64,000 nucleotides of DNA from Sphingobacterium populi (GTDB lineage Bacteria > Bacteroidota > Bacteroidia > Sphingobacteriales > Sphingobacteriaceae). Each line of letters opens with the position of its first letter. Position 1 is the first letter of the stretch. The DNA is taken from contig NZ_LQXS01000001.1 of assembly GCF_001586775.1 (NCBI RefSeq), forward strand, positions 620,001 through 684,000. The letters run 5' to 3'. This document shows positions 36,159 to 45,646 of this stretch, piece after piece. The notes under the pieces are model-generated. The model was not told where the DNA came from, searched no databases, and saw only the letters and a list, made by a program, of their open reading frames with translations. The translations under genes and the position numbers were made by a program.

Positions 36159-39100
36159 ATGCCTAAAAAGATTATCCGAAATTTGCAGATAGGTTTTGGA
36201 GTTTCCTTTGTTATTTTGGTAACTAGTTCTATAGCTTCGTACATCAGCATCACTAATCTGATTGACAATAAAGCGAGTGTAGAGCATACCTATCAAGTCA
36301 TCAATGCTTCTAATCAAGTATGGACCAATTTGCAAGACGCAGAAACAGGGCAAAGAGGATTTATACTGACTAATGATGAGCGATTTTTAGAACCGTATGA
36401 GCAAAGCATAGTTACTTTGCCTCTATCGATCAAGTCGTTACAAGATTTAATAGCCGATAATGAATCGCAAGTGAAGCGATCAGATAGCTTATACAAATTG
36501 ATAGATACTCGCCTGAGTATTCTAAAGCGTTTGGTGCGCACCAAACGGGCTAATGAAGCCATCACTTTAGAACAGTTAGAAGAAGGGCGTAGATTCATGG
36601 ATAGCTGTCGCACCGTGATTGACCGCATTGTGTCCGCAGAAGATGAACTCTTAAAAGTACGTACGGCTAGTGTATATGCAGCTTCGGACAACACCACATT
36701 TTTGATTATTGCAGCAGGACTGATTTCGTTATTAGTAACCTTCTATTTTTATACGCGCATTCAAAAAGAATTACAAGACCGCGAGAAACTTCAGCAAGAA
36801 TTGGCCGCGATTGATCGCGAACTGCAAAGTCGCTTGGCAAGTGTCGAGCAGATGGCCGACCAAATTGCTCATGGTAATTACAGTGTCACGATCGATGAAC
36901 AGCGCAATGACCTTTTGGGTAGTCTAACCAATTCTCTGAATGAAATGAGTGCCGCGCTGCGCGAATCTTTCGAAGCATTAAATAATAACGAGTGGGAGCA
37001 GAAAGGTATGGCTCAATTCTATGAAGTCCTTACCGGTAATAAAGAAGATGTCGAGCTGGCAAATGATGCACTACATTATCTGATCAACTACAGTGGACTG
37101 GTCAACGGTGCCTGCTATCTTTTTGAAGATGGTGACCTCGTACTACGTAGTACTTACGGATTAGAAGGCGGATTGCCCAAAAAAATGAAACCAGGAGAAG
37201 GTCTTCTTGGCCAAGTATTTACCGATTGCCAGCCAAAGTTATTAGAAGGTCTTGACCAACAGGATTATGTAGCCAATTTTGCACATGGCGCGATCAAATT
37301 GCATACAGTACTTTGGATGCCACTAGTTTCTGATTCAAGATGTCTGGGCGTAATCGAATTTGGCGCTTTGAGTACCATCGACAAAAATAAGCTAGACTTC
37401 TTTGCAGAAGCATGTTTTACATTGCTAACGCCTTGATATCTGCTAAAAGCCGCAAACAGGTGCAAACGTTGTTGGAGGAAAGCCAAGCACAAGCCGAGGA
37501 ACTACAAGCACAGCACAATGAGATGCAAAATCTCAACGTAGAGCTCGAAGCGCAGACACAGAAGCTTCAAGCATCCGAAGAAGAATTACGAGTGCAACAA
37601 GAAGAATTGCTGCAATCTAATCAGGAAATGGAAGAAAGGTCCAAGCTGTTAGAAGAAAAAAATCTTTTAATTGCAGAACGGAATATCGAAATACAACAGA
37701 AAGCAGAAGAACTTGCACTAAGCACTAAGTATAAAACTGAATTTTTGGCGAATATGTCGCACGAATTGCGTACGCCGCTAAACTCTATTTTATTACTATC
37801 TCGCTTGCTGAGTGAAAATCCAGACGGTAAGCTAGACGACGATAATGTAGAATCTGCCCGAGTGATACACAGCTCTGGAACCAGCTTACTAACCTTGATC
37901 GACGAGATTCTCGACTTATCAAAAATTGAAGCAGGTAAGATGGAATTAGAGTATCAGTCGGTCAGGATTCAAGATGTGGTGGACGATCTCAGAAGCTTAT
38001 TCTTGCCGGTTATGACCGAAAAGTCACTTCAATTTGATATAGATCTTGCTTCAGATCTGCCAAATACTATCGATATGGATCGGCAAAGATTAGATCAGAT
38101 CTTAAGAAACTTACTATCTAATGCCATCAAGTTTACATCGGAAGGAAGTATTGCACTCACCATCAATCAGGATACAACGGACAGAAATCATATACTATTC
38201 GCTATAAAAGATACCGGGATTGGTATCGCAAAAGATAAACAGCAACTTATCTTTGAGGCCTTTCAGCAGGCAGATGGATCTACACAACGCAAGTTTGGAG
38301 GCACTGGCCTGGGGTTATCTATCAGTCGTGAGATAGCGCGATTGTTGGGTGGTGAGATTCGTCTAGAAAGTAAAGAAGATGAAGGCAGTACTTTCACCTT
38401 AATTGTACCGATTGCTAGAAATAGGGAAGAGGTAAAACCAATGACCGAAGATCTGCTTACAAGCATCTCCGAAGATGTCAAAGAGATCGAATCATTAGTA
38501 AGCCATACCGAGACAAGTAGTTTTGCCTTACCAGATATCCCTGCTGAGGTAGAAGATGATCGCGATAATATTCAACCAGACGATAAGATTATTCTGATTG
38601 TAGAAGATGATGTTCACTTTGCCAAAGCCCTTTTGAAATATACACGGCAGCAAAATTACAAAGGAGTTGTTGCTGTTCGAGGAGATGTAGCACTCGAATA
38701 TGCCAAAATTTACCAACCAAAAGCAATACTACTGGATATTCAGTTACCGATAAAAGATGGATGGCAAGTGATGAGCGAATTGAAAGGGCATATCGGTACG
38801 AAACATATCCCTGTACACATTATGTCGTCTTTGGAAGTGAAAAAGGAAAGCTTATTGAAAGGCGCGATCGACTTTATTCGCAAACCAATGCTCTCAGAGC
38901 AAATTGGTGATATGTTCAAAAAAATCGAACAAGCTTTACAACATCACCCCAAGAAAGTATTGATCGTTGAGGAGAATCCAAAACATGCGCAAGCACTAGC
39001 GTACTATTTGGGCAACTTTAATATTGCTTCGGAAATCAAAAATTCAATACAGGCTAGTGTCGACGCATTGTCTTCATCAGACGTTAATTGTGTGATATTA

Positions 39101-39760
39101 GATATGGGTGTGCCTGATCGATCTGGCTACCAAACGCTAGAAGCCATTAAGACCAAGGAAGGATTGGAAAACCTACCGATAATCATATTTACAGGCAAAA
39201 ATCTGTCTCATGCCGAAGAAAACAAGATTAAGCAATATGCCGATTCAATCGTATTGAAGACGGCCCATTCTTATCAACGCATCTTGGACGAAGTAGGATT
39301 ATTTCTGCACCTAGTTTCGGATTCCGAACAGCAAGGACAATCTGTATCCAAGAAAAATAGCTTAGGAGCTCTCAATGATGTACTTAGAGGCAAAAAAGTT
39401 TTAATTGCTGATGACGATGTTCGTAACATCTTCTCACTCACCAAGTCATTAGAACAGTATCAAATGGAGGTGTATTCGGCCATGAATGGCAAAGAAGCCT
39501 TACAGCAAATGCAAGACAATCCAGATATATCTGTCATACTGATGGATATGATGATGCCCGAGATGGATGGTTATGAAAGTATACGTCGCGTACGTGCGAT
39601 GCCACAATTTGCCCGTTTGCCAATCATCGCTGTAACAGCGAAAGCTATGACTGGCGATCGCGAAAAATGTATAAAAGCAGGAGCTTCAGATTATATATCT
39701 AAGCCAGTAGATGCCGATCAGCTGCTGTCATTGCTGCGTGTATGGCTATATGAAGGATAA
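36159..39760 (+). pseudogene. CHASE3-HAMP-GAF hybrid histidine kinase with three receivers, interrupted by one missing base
   Basis: A single hybrid sensor of about 1200 residues. The first frame holds a transmembrane helix (about 12-30), CHASE3 sensor (QDAETGQRGFILTNDERFLE), second helix (about 185-205), HAMP and GAF, and stops at 37434-37436. The second frame continues from about 37412 with coiled coil, HisKA (FLANMSHELRTPLNS), HATPase_c and three receivers. In a T4 run at 37415-37418 one extra T would join them as ACFYIANALISAKS. The two parts overlap, the fused domain order is standard, and no other start or ribosomal slip site fits. I read this as one gene with a frameshift, real or an assembly artefact. 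Confidence 0.9.
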
Positions 39761-39779
39761 TTTAGACGCAACAAGAGTT

Positions 39780-40151
39780 ATGAAAAGCAATCAAAAAATA
39801 CTGATCATAGATGATGATCCGCGTAATATTTATGCACTTGAGCTATCCTTACGTATGAAAGGATATTCATCAGTTACCAGTTCGAGTGCCGCGCAAGGAA
39901 TTGCCGCACTTCATGCTAATTCTGATATAGCTATCATACTAATGGATATGATGATGCCTGATTTAGACGGTTATCAGGCAATTGGAATGATTAGAAATAT
40001 ACCTGGCTACGAATCAATGCCGATAATCGCCGTCACAGCGCAGGCAATGATGGGTGATCGAGAAAAATGTTTGGCAGCTGGCGCAAACGATTATATTTCG
40101 AAGCCTGTCGATATGGATAAATTACTACTGATATTATCCAATAACTTATAA
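39780..40151 (+). CDS. Stand-alone receiver-domain response regulator
   Basis: This is a CheY-like 123-residue receiver with no output domain. The acidic pair IIDDDP, phospho-acceptor Asp (IILMDMMMPDLDG), AVTAQ Thr and SKPVD Lys are all intact. Its MMMPxxDGY and MGDREKCxAAGANDYISKPV stretches match the third receiver of the hybrid kinase upstream almost word for word, which points to duplication of that receiver. It probably acts as a phosphate sink or shuttle in the cluster. A start at 39750, overlapping the kinase stop, is also open, but the canonical receiver N-terminus begins at 39780. Confidence 0.88.
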   Translation: MKSNQKILIIDDDPRNIYALELSLRMKGYSSVTSSSAAQGIAALHANSDIAIILMDMMMPDLDGYQAIGMIRNIPGYESMPIIAVTAQAMMGDREKCLAAGANDYISKPVDMDKLLLILSNNL

Positions 40152-40154
40152 TTG

Positions 40155-40976
40155 ATGGACACAGCTGTATTGCGCGAGCATGAACTCGATTCACTTTTTC
40201 AGGAAATCGCTGAAAAATACGGTTACGATTTTACGCTATATAGCAAAGCCTCATTGAAACGCCGAGTTCACCGCATATGCCTGATGGATAAGCTCTATAG
40301 TTTTGCAGAATTGCGCTATCGCTTGATCCATGATCCAGAGTATTTGCAACGTTTCGTCGAAGAAATAACGGTCAACGTAACAGAGATGTATCGCGACCCA
40401 ATTTTTTACAAAACGCTACGAGAAGAAGTTTTGCCACAATTAGCTACTTATCCTTTTATACGGATCTGGATAGCGGGTTGTGCCACGGGAGAAGAAGTGT
40501 ATTCCGTTGCTATTATGCTACAGGAGGCCAATCTTTATGATCGTTCACTGATTTATGCAACAGATCTTAATCCTAGCGTATTGGAGAAAGCTCGAAATGG
40601 TGTTTTTTCTATACGCCACATGAAACAATATTCCGAAAATTATATTATATCAGGAGGTAAGAAAGAGCTCTCATCATATTACATGGCTAATTATGATTTG
40701 ATAAAATTTGATGATAAATTGAAAGAAAGGGTTGTATTCTCGACCCATAATCTTGTTTCAGATGCATCGTTCAACGAGTTTCAGCTCATAATATGCCGTA
40801 ATGTTTTGATATACTTTGAAAGGGAATTGCAACACAAAGTATTCAATTTGTTTGATAGTAGTTTAGAAAAATTAGGATATCTGGCCTTAGGTTCCAAAGA
40901 GAGTATTCGTTTTTCCAATTTGGAACAGACGTATAAGAAAATTGGAGTCGAAAAGATTTGGCGTAAAGTACAATAG
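40155..40976 (+). CDS. cheR: CheR-type protein glutamate methyltransferase
   Basis: CheR methylates glutamates of chemoreceptors using SAM. The 273-residue protein has the CheR N-domain (about 5-75: LKRRVHRICLMDKLYSFAEL, VTEMYRDP) and the Rossmann domain with SAM motif GCATGEE at 108-114. CRNVLIYFERELQHKV and GSKESI motifs are also present. All look intact. No chemoreceptor, CheA, CheW or flagellar gene is in the window, so the substrate may be another membrane protein or a kinase, as in alternative (non-motility) Che-like systems. It lies between the receiver and CheB at 3 and 6 bases. Confidence 0.92.
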   Translation: MDTAVLREHELDSLFQEIAEKYGYDFTLYSKASLKRRVHRICLMDKLYSFAELRYRLIHDPEYLQRFVEEITVNVTEMYRDPIFYKTLREEVLPQLATYPFIRIWIAGCATGEEVYSVAIMLQEANLYDRSLIYATDLNPSVLEKARNGVFSIRHMKQYSENYIISGGKKELSSYYMANYDLIKFDDKLKERVVFSTHNLVSDASFNEFQLIICRNVLIYFERELQHKVFNLFDSSLEKLGYLALGSKESIRFSNLEQTYKKIGVEKIWRKVQ

Positions 40977-40982
40977 TTGAGG

Positions 40983-41579
40983 ATGGAGAATAGGAATTTC
41001 AAAGATACGGGAGTTGTATTGATAGGCGGTTCAGCAGGCAGCCTGAAGGTACTATTCGAATTGCTACCCGATCTGGATGAGGATTTGGGTTTTCCTATTA
41101 TTGTGGTTGTTCATCGCAAAGCAGCTCCTGATTCTCATCTCGAATCAGTATTTAAAAAACATACGAAACTAAATGCTGTCGAGATTGAAGATAAGATGCC
41201 TTTAAAAGCAAATACGATTTATTTAGCACCTGCTGATTACCATGTATTATTAGAAACCACCAACGAATTGGCATTAGATTATTCTGAAAAACTCCACTAT
41301 TCTAGACCGTCAATTGATGTAACTTTTCAATCAGGCGCAGAGATTTTTGGTAGCAGTGCAGTTGCTCTATTACTTTCGGGAGCAAATCATGATGGCGTAC
41401 AAGGATTAAAGCACATAAAATCTGCCGGTGGTACTGTACTTATTCAAGATCCTGATACGGCAGAAGTTGATCTAATGCCGCGCGAAGCAACTATTCAAGT
41501 GATTGCCGATTACATCATCAAGCCTACTGAAATGGCTAAGTTTATAAATAAACTTGCCAATCGTATTGATCATAACTAA
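40983..41579 (+). CDS. cheB: CheB methylesterase domain protein lacking a receiver
   Basis: CheB removes methyl groups (and deamidates) at receptor glutamates. Here only the methylesterase domain is present (199 residues) and there is no N-terminal receiver. The catalytic triad is visible: Ser17 in IGGSAGS, His44 in VVVHRKA and Asp137 in SGANHDG. Control by phosphorylation must therefore come from a separate receiver such as the small ones encoded next to it, or be absent. It is six bases after cheR. A non-ATG start six bases upstream is open but less likely. Confidence 0.92.
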   Translation: MENRNFKDTGVVLIGGSAGSLKVLFELLPDLDEDLGFPIIVVVHRKAAPDSHLESVFKKHTKLNAVEIEDKMPLKANTIYLAPADYHVLLETTNELALDYSEKLHYSRPSIDVTFQSGAEIFGSSAVALLLSGANHDGVQGLKHIKSAGGTVLIQDPDTAEVDLMPREATIQVIADYIIKPTEMAKFINKLANRIDHN

Positions 41580-41587
41580 ATAAAACC

Positions 41588-41959
41588 ATGCATAACAAGA
41601 CTATATTAATTTTTGACGACGATAAACATATTTTAGATGTCTGTAATATTATACTGACAGATGCTGGCTATAATGTCGCTGTATCAGAAACATCGCATGA
41701 TATCATTGAACGAGTAGAAGAAACAAAGCCTGATGCTATTCTGATGGATAATTGGATTCCAGATATTGGAGGCATGAAGGCCACTCAATTATTAAAACAG
41801 CATCCAGTATATAAAGATATTCCGGTGATCTATTGTTCGGCGAATAACGAAGTTCACATCTTGGCCGAAAAAGCAGGTGCAGAAGCATATCTCTCCAAAC
41901 CTTTCAATATTTTCGATTTAGAAGAGATGGTAAAACAAGTCTTGGAAAAAAGAAAATAA
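41588..41959 (+). CDS. Stand-alone receiver-domain response regulator
   Basis: This 123-residue receiver has the acidic pair IFDDDK, phospho-acceptor Asp at about 54 (AILMDNWIPDIGG), CSANN Ser/Ala switch and SKPFN Lys. It has no output domain. The phospho-loop reads DNWIPD rather than the more usual DxxMPxxDG. It is eight bases after cheB and is the likely partner of the methylesterase or of the kinases. Confidence 0.85.
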   Translation: MHNKTILIFDDDKHILDVCNIILTDAGYNVAVSETSHDIIERVEETKPDAILMDNWIPDIGGMKATQLLKQHPVYKDIPVIYCSANNEVHILAEKAGAEAYLSKPFNIFDLEEMVKQVLEKRK

Positions 41960-42054
41960 CACGAAACTCACAGTTTGAATTAATAAGGTTGTAGCGCAAT
42001 TCTTACGTAGAAAGTTACGGTATTTTAAAATAGTTATTAGTAGTATTGTAATTC

Positions 42055-42714
42055 ATGATGCGTATTTTGTTAGCCGATGATCACAAAGTGGTAAGAAACG
42101 GTATTCGGTTGCTTCTCGAAACCCAACCGAATATTGAAATTGTGGCAGAAGCAGAAAGTGGTGAAGAAGTACTTGAGGTTCTTCGATTGAGTAACCCTAC
42201 GGTGGATATTTTGCTCACAGATTTGAAGATGAACGGCGACATCGATGGCCCAGCGTTAATCCGATCCGTCTCCAGCATGTTCCCTCATATCAAAGTGGTG
42301 TTTTTATCTATGATCGATACCGAAGAAGAGGTGAAAGAAGTGATGGCTCTTGGAGCCAAAGCGTACATGCTGAAAAACGCAGACTATGACGAATTATTAT
42401 TTGCACTTTCGCATGTTGGTAAAGGTGGGAGATACCTATCATCCGAAATCAGTATTCGAATGCTTTCGAATAGTATTATAAGTAATCCAAAGGCACAACC
42501 AGATGCCGTCTTGCGTGATCTAGAATTATCAAATAGAGAGCTGGAGGTCTTGCAGCTTTTAGTTAATGGTGCAACCACAAAAGATATTGCCGAAAAGCTC
42601 TTTATTAGCAAGAGAACGGTGGAAGGACATCGACAAAAATTACTGGATAAAACTAACTCAAAAAATTACGTTGAGCTAATAAGGTTTGCAATTAACCATC
42701 AATTGATAGATTAA
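42055..42714 (+). CDS. NarL/LuxR-family DNA-binding response regulator
   Basis: This 219-residue protein has an N-terminal receiver (LLADDHKVVRNGIRLLL) with phospho-acceptor Asp56 (DILLTDLKMNGDIDG). The C-terminal GerE/LuxR helix-turn-helix spans about residues 150-215 (LSNRELEVLQLLVNGATTKD, FISKRTVEGHRQKLL). It would turn the signalling island into transcription. The two adjacent ATG codons at 42055 and 42058 are equally usable. It is separated by 95 bases from the preceding receiver gene, so it may have its own promoter. Confidence 0.92.
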   Translation: MMRILLADDHKVVRNGIRLLLETQPNIEIVAEAESGEEVLEVLRLSNPTVDILLTDLKMNGDIDGPALIRSVSSMFPHIKVVFLSMIDTEEEVKEVMALGAKAYMLKNADYDELLFALSHVGKGGRYLSSEISIRMLSNSIISNPKAQPDAVLRDLELSNRELEVLQLLVNGATTKDIAEKLFISKRTVEGHRQKLLDKTNSKNYVELIRFAINHQLID

Positions 42715-42735
42715 TATATTAAATCCAGAAAATTT

Positions 42736-43152
42736 TTAATTTTTTGCCGCTGCGTGATGTAACTCAAGAGTAGCGCGTACTTTATTAATCGTAAAAAGTA
42801 CCTGTTCTTCGGTCAAGCCCAAGTAATCTGCAATTTCGCAATTCCTATAACCCTCCATGTGCATCGCAAAAGGCGTATACAATTCGGATTCAATAGCATT
42901 TAATCCATCCTCGAAAGACAGCAGGTTTGAAGAACGATCTTTGTCTTGAGAAGGTTTAGGATCATTAGGTGCTGGAGTGTGAGGATGTGCTAAAAATGAT
43001 TTTGACGGCTTGAATAGTACTCCATCGGCCCGGAAAGGCATGGATCTGTAAATATGGCGTGATAGCAAAACAATACCCTGCTCAAATGCTTTCTTAATTG
43101 TAATAAGTAACATATTTGTATTAAGTACGGGGGACAACAATTGCATTTTCAT
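42736..43152 (-). CDS. Small protein with sigma-region-4-like helix-turn-helix
   Basis: This 138-residue protein has a C-terminal segment (ELYTPFAMHMEGYRNCEIAD, then YLGLTEEQVLFTINKVRATL) that reads as a region 4 / LuxR-like helix-turn-helix of sigma factors. No region 2 is visible, so it cannot be a complete sigma factor. The N-terminal half is unrecognised. It could be a DNA-binding regulator or a partial sigma-like antagonist. Alternative starts at 43146 or 43113 are open. It is convergent with the LuxR regulator and divergent from prpB, with three dyads in the shared upstream region. Confidence 0.6.
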   Translation of the reverse strand: MKMQLLSPVLNTNMLLITIKKAFEQGIVLLSRHIYRSMPFRADGVLFKPSKSFLAHPHTPAPNDPKPSQDKDRSSNLLSFEDGLNAIESELYTPFAMHMEGYRNCEIADYLGLTEEQVLFTINKVRATLELHHAAAKN

Positions 43153-43297
43153 GTGAACCTTTCTTGTAAATATTAGTTGACCTTTCGATCAATCTATTTG
43201 CTTAAGTACAAATACCATGCTACTGATCACCTCTTTTATTGGTTAAATATTTTTATTAATTAGAAACAGGTATCTTTCTCATGATGATTTCTCAAGT

Positions 43298-43321
43298 AAT
43301 CAAGCGATTAATCGCTTGATT
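43298..43321. promoter_or_regulatory. Perfect 24-base palindrome
   Basis: AATCAAGCGATT is followed directly by its exact reverse complement AATCGCTTGATT. It lies between the HTH protein and prpB. It fits a dimeric regulator operator; the bound factor is unknown. Confidence 0.55.
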
Positions 43322-43409
43322 GATAATGCTTTTTAGTTTCTAACTTATATTTGACCTGCTGGATAATATCAAATTTACGTTGTGGAAAACACGTGGTTTA
43401 CCCGGTGTT

Positions 43410-43428
43410 ATACGTATTAAATACGTAT
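43410..43428. promoter_or_regulatory. 19-base palindrome
   Basis: ATACGTATT, a central A, then AATACGTAT make perfect 9-base arms. Candidate operator. Confidence 0.5.
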
Positions 43429-43488
43429 ATGTGATATCGCATGGTGTATGATTGTTGAAATAATAATTTAATGTTTGGTTAATCAAAG

Positions 43489-43496
43489 TATTTTTG
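43489..43496 (+). promoter_or_regulatory. -7 element upstream of prpB
   Basis: TATTTTTG matches TAnnTTTG, 84 bases before prpB. No good -33 element accompanies it. The dyad at 43511-43541 would lie at or just after the start of transcription. Confidence 0.4.
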
Positions 43497-43510
43497 CTAC
43501 ATTTAAGTGA

Positions 43511-43541
43511 GTTCACAATAGATTCTCCAGTTATTGTGAAC
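43511..43541. promoter_or_regulatory. Inverted repeat upstream of prpB
   Basis: GTTCACAATA (43511-43520) and TATTGTGAAC (43532-43541) are perfect 10-base arms 11 bases apart. A lone TGTGAAC half-site also occurs at the start of the divergent HTH gene (43152-43158). This is a likely operator for the methylcitrate genes. Confidence 0.55.
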
Positions 43542-43580
43542 ACATGTTATAAACTTGTAAACATTCAAAAACTTATTAAG

Positions 43581-44468
43581 ATGGCAAATTCGGCTGGAGT
43601 GCTACTACGACAGTTGCTTACGGAAGAGAATCCATTACAAATTGTAGGGACTATTAATGCCAACCATGCACTGTTGGCTAAGCAAGCGGGTTTTCGAGCG
43701 ATTTATTTATCGGGCGGCGGTGTTGCAGCAGGTTCGTTAGGTATTCCAGATCTCGGCATTACGACCCTGCAAGATGTATTGACAGATATTGAACGTATCA
43801 CTTCCGTATGCGATCTGCCACTTCTCGTTGATATTGATACTGGGTTCGGTGCTAGTGCTTTCAACATCGCAAGAACGATACGAAGCGTATTGAAGGCCGG
43901 CGCCGCTGGCGTGCATATAGAAGATCAAGTGGCTGCAAAACGTTGTGGGCATCGGCCTAATAAAGAGGTCGTATCCACACAAGAAATGGTAGAGCGTATA
44001 CAAGCTGCTGTTAATGCCAGAAATAGGGATACACACTTTATGATCGGAGCTCGTACAGATGCCGTAGCTGTAGAAGGTGTAGCTGCTGGTGTAAAACGTG
44101 CAATTGCGTATCAAGAGGCTGGTGCTGATTTTATTTTTGCAGAAGCTATTACCGATTTGAATGATTATAAGCGTTTTTCAGACGCATTAGCTATACCAAT
44201 ATTAGCAAATATTACGGAGTTTGGGCAAACTCCTTTGTACACGACCCAACAACTGGCTACAGTAGGAGTTAACATGGTGCTATATCCGCTTTCCGCTTTT
44301 CGGGCAGCCAATAAAGCCGCACTTCATGTTTTTACTACAATACGTGAGGAAGGTACTCAGGCCAGCACCATTGCTAGTATGCAAACGCGAGAAGAACTTT
44401 ATCAGAGTATTAATTACTACGAATACGAGAATTATCTAAACCAAAAGCAGGATGATGGAAAGCAATGA
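43581..44468 (+). CDS. prpB: Methylisocitrate lyase
   Basis: PrpB cleaves 2-methylisocitrate to pyruvate and succinate, the last step of the methylcitrate cycle for propionyl-CoA use. The 295-residue protein starts [20 protein letters not shown]. It has the catalytic Cys122 in the KRCGH motif (120-124) and metal-binding acidic residues in [10 protein letters not shown] (Asp85, Asp87) and HIED (His112, Glu114). Asp58 is also conserved. Upstream in-frame codons back to 43494 have no homology and are excluded. It overlaps prpC by 17 bases. Confidence 0.95.
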   Translation: MANSAGVLLRQLLTEENPLQIVGTINANHALLAKQAGFRAIYLSGGGVAAGSLGIPDLGITTLQDVLTDIERITSVCDLPLLVDIDTGFGASAFNIARTIRSVLKAGAAGVHIEDQVAAKRCGHRPNKEVVSTQEMVERIQAAVNARNRDTHFMIGARTDAVAVEGVAAGVKRAIAYQEAGADFIFAEAITDLNDYKRFSDALAIPILANITEFGQTPLYTTQQLATVGVNMVLYPLSAFRAANKAALHVFTTIREEGTQASTIASMQTREELYQSINYYEYENYLNQKQDDGKQ

Positions 44469-45605
44469 ACAAACATTTAAACCCAAAAAAAGCGTTGCCT
44501 TATCAGGTGTAGCAGCGGGCAATACCAGCTTGTCTACCGTAGGAAAGAATGGTAATGATTTGCATTATCGCGGGTACGATATTTTGGAGCTCGCTGATCA
44601 AGCGAGTTTCGAAGAAGTCGCTTACTTGCTGATTTATGGTGAGTTGCCTGTCAAATCTGTTTTAGATAGCTATCAGTCCAGTTTAAAAGCCAAGCGTACC
44701 TTACCTACAGCTTTAAAAGATGTTTTGCGGCAATTGCCAAAAACAAGCCATCCCATGGATGTAATGCGTACTGCGGTATCTGTATTAGGAAGTCTTGAGC
44801 CGGAGCCCGCGAAACCCACTGTTGAGCAAACGCAGAAGATTATAGATCGCTTAATCGCAAGCTTAGGTTCAGCCTTATTGTATTGGTATCATTTCGCATA
44901 CAATGGAAAAGAAGTAGATGTTGTTACCGATGATGACACGATAGGTGGTCATTTTCTACACGTACTTCACGGAAATGCGCCAAATCAAAGTTGGATAAGG
45001 GCTATGCAGATATCATTAAACCTTTATGCAGAGCACGAATTCAATGCTTCGACATTTACAGCTCGTGTCATTGCAGGAACTGGATCCGATGTTTATTCTG
45101 CAATTGCAGGAGCTATTGGCGCGCTTAGAGGCCCCAAGCACGGTGGAGCCAACGAAGTGGCTTTTGAAATACAAAGTAGCTATGCATCTGCAAATGAAGC
45201 CGAAGAAGATATTCGGAAAAGATTAGCCAATAAGGAAGTCATTATCGGTTTTGGTCACCCTGTATATGTTACCGCAGATCCACGAAATGTAATCATCAAG
45301 CAAGTCGCCAAAAAATTGAGTGACGAAGTGCAGGACACTACTTTGTATGAAATAGCAGAAAGGTTAGAAGAGGTTATGTGGGCAGAAAAAAAATGTTTCC
45401 TAATCTAGATTGGTTTTCTGCAGTATCATATCACCGAATGGGAATTCCGACAGATATGTTTACACCATTATTTGTGCTCGCACGATTAACGGGCTGGGGC
45501 GCACATATTATTGAACAACGAATAGATGGTAAAATTATACGTCCAAGTGCAAACTATACCGGACCAGAAAATCGAGCATATATACCATTAGACAAACGCG
45601 AATAG
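44452..45605 (+). pseudogene. prpC: 2-methylcitrate synthase, interrupted by a missing base in an A8 run
   Basis: PrpC condenses propionyl-CoA with oxaloacetate. The first frame carries the citrate-synthase residues His230 (GPKHGG) and His269 (GFGHPVY) and stops at 45406-45408, just after an A8 run (45386-45393). The rest of the protein, including the catalytic-Asp motif PNLDWFS, is in the -1 frame to 45605. One more A gives [13 protein letters not shown] and a continuous 384-residue enzyme. A AAA AAA in frame is a potential slippage site, so transcriptional slippage could restore the frame. A homopolymer assembly error is the simplest explanation. It overlaps prpB by 17 bases and is followed by prpD. 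Confidence 0.92.
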
Positions 45606-45646
45606 TTGCATAATAACGAAAATTATATCATCCTAAAATATACTCT

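Larger units (their letters stand above)
43153..43580. other. Intergenic region upstream of prpB with three dyads, 428 bases
   Basis: It holds a 24-base palindrome (43298-43321), a 19-base palindrome (43410-43428) and a 10-base inverted repeat (43511-43541), plus a -7 element. No reading frame or RNA gene is recognisable. Confidence 0.6.

Noticed and set aside
37412..39760. The second half of the hybrid kinase as an independent kinase gene
   Set aside because: Its start lies inside the GAF domain end of the first frame and continues the same domain order, so it is one interrupted gene.
43494..43580. Upstream extension of prpB
   Set aside because: It would put the 43511-43541 dyad into coding sequence and adds no PrpB-like residues.
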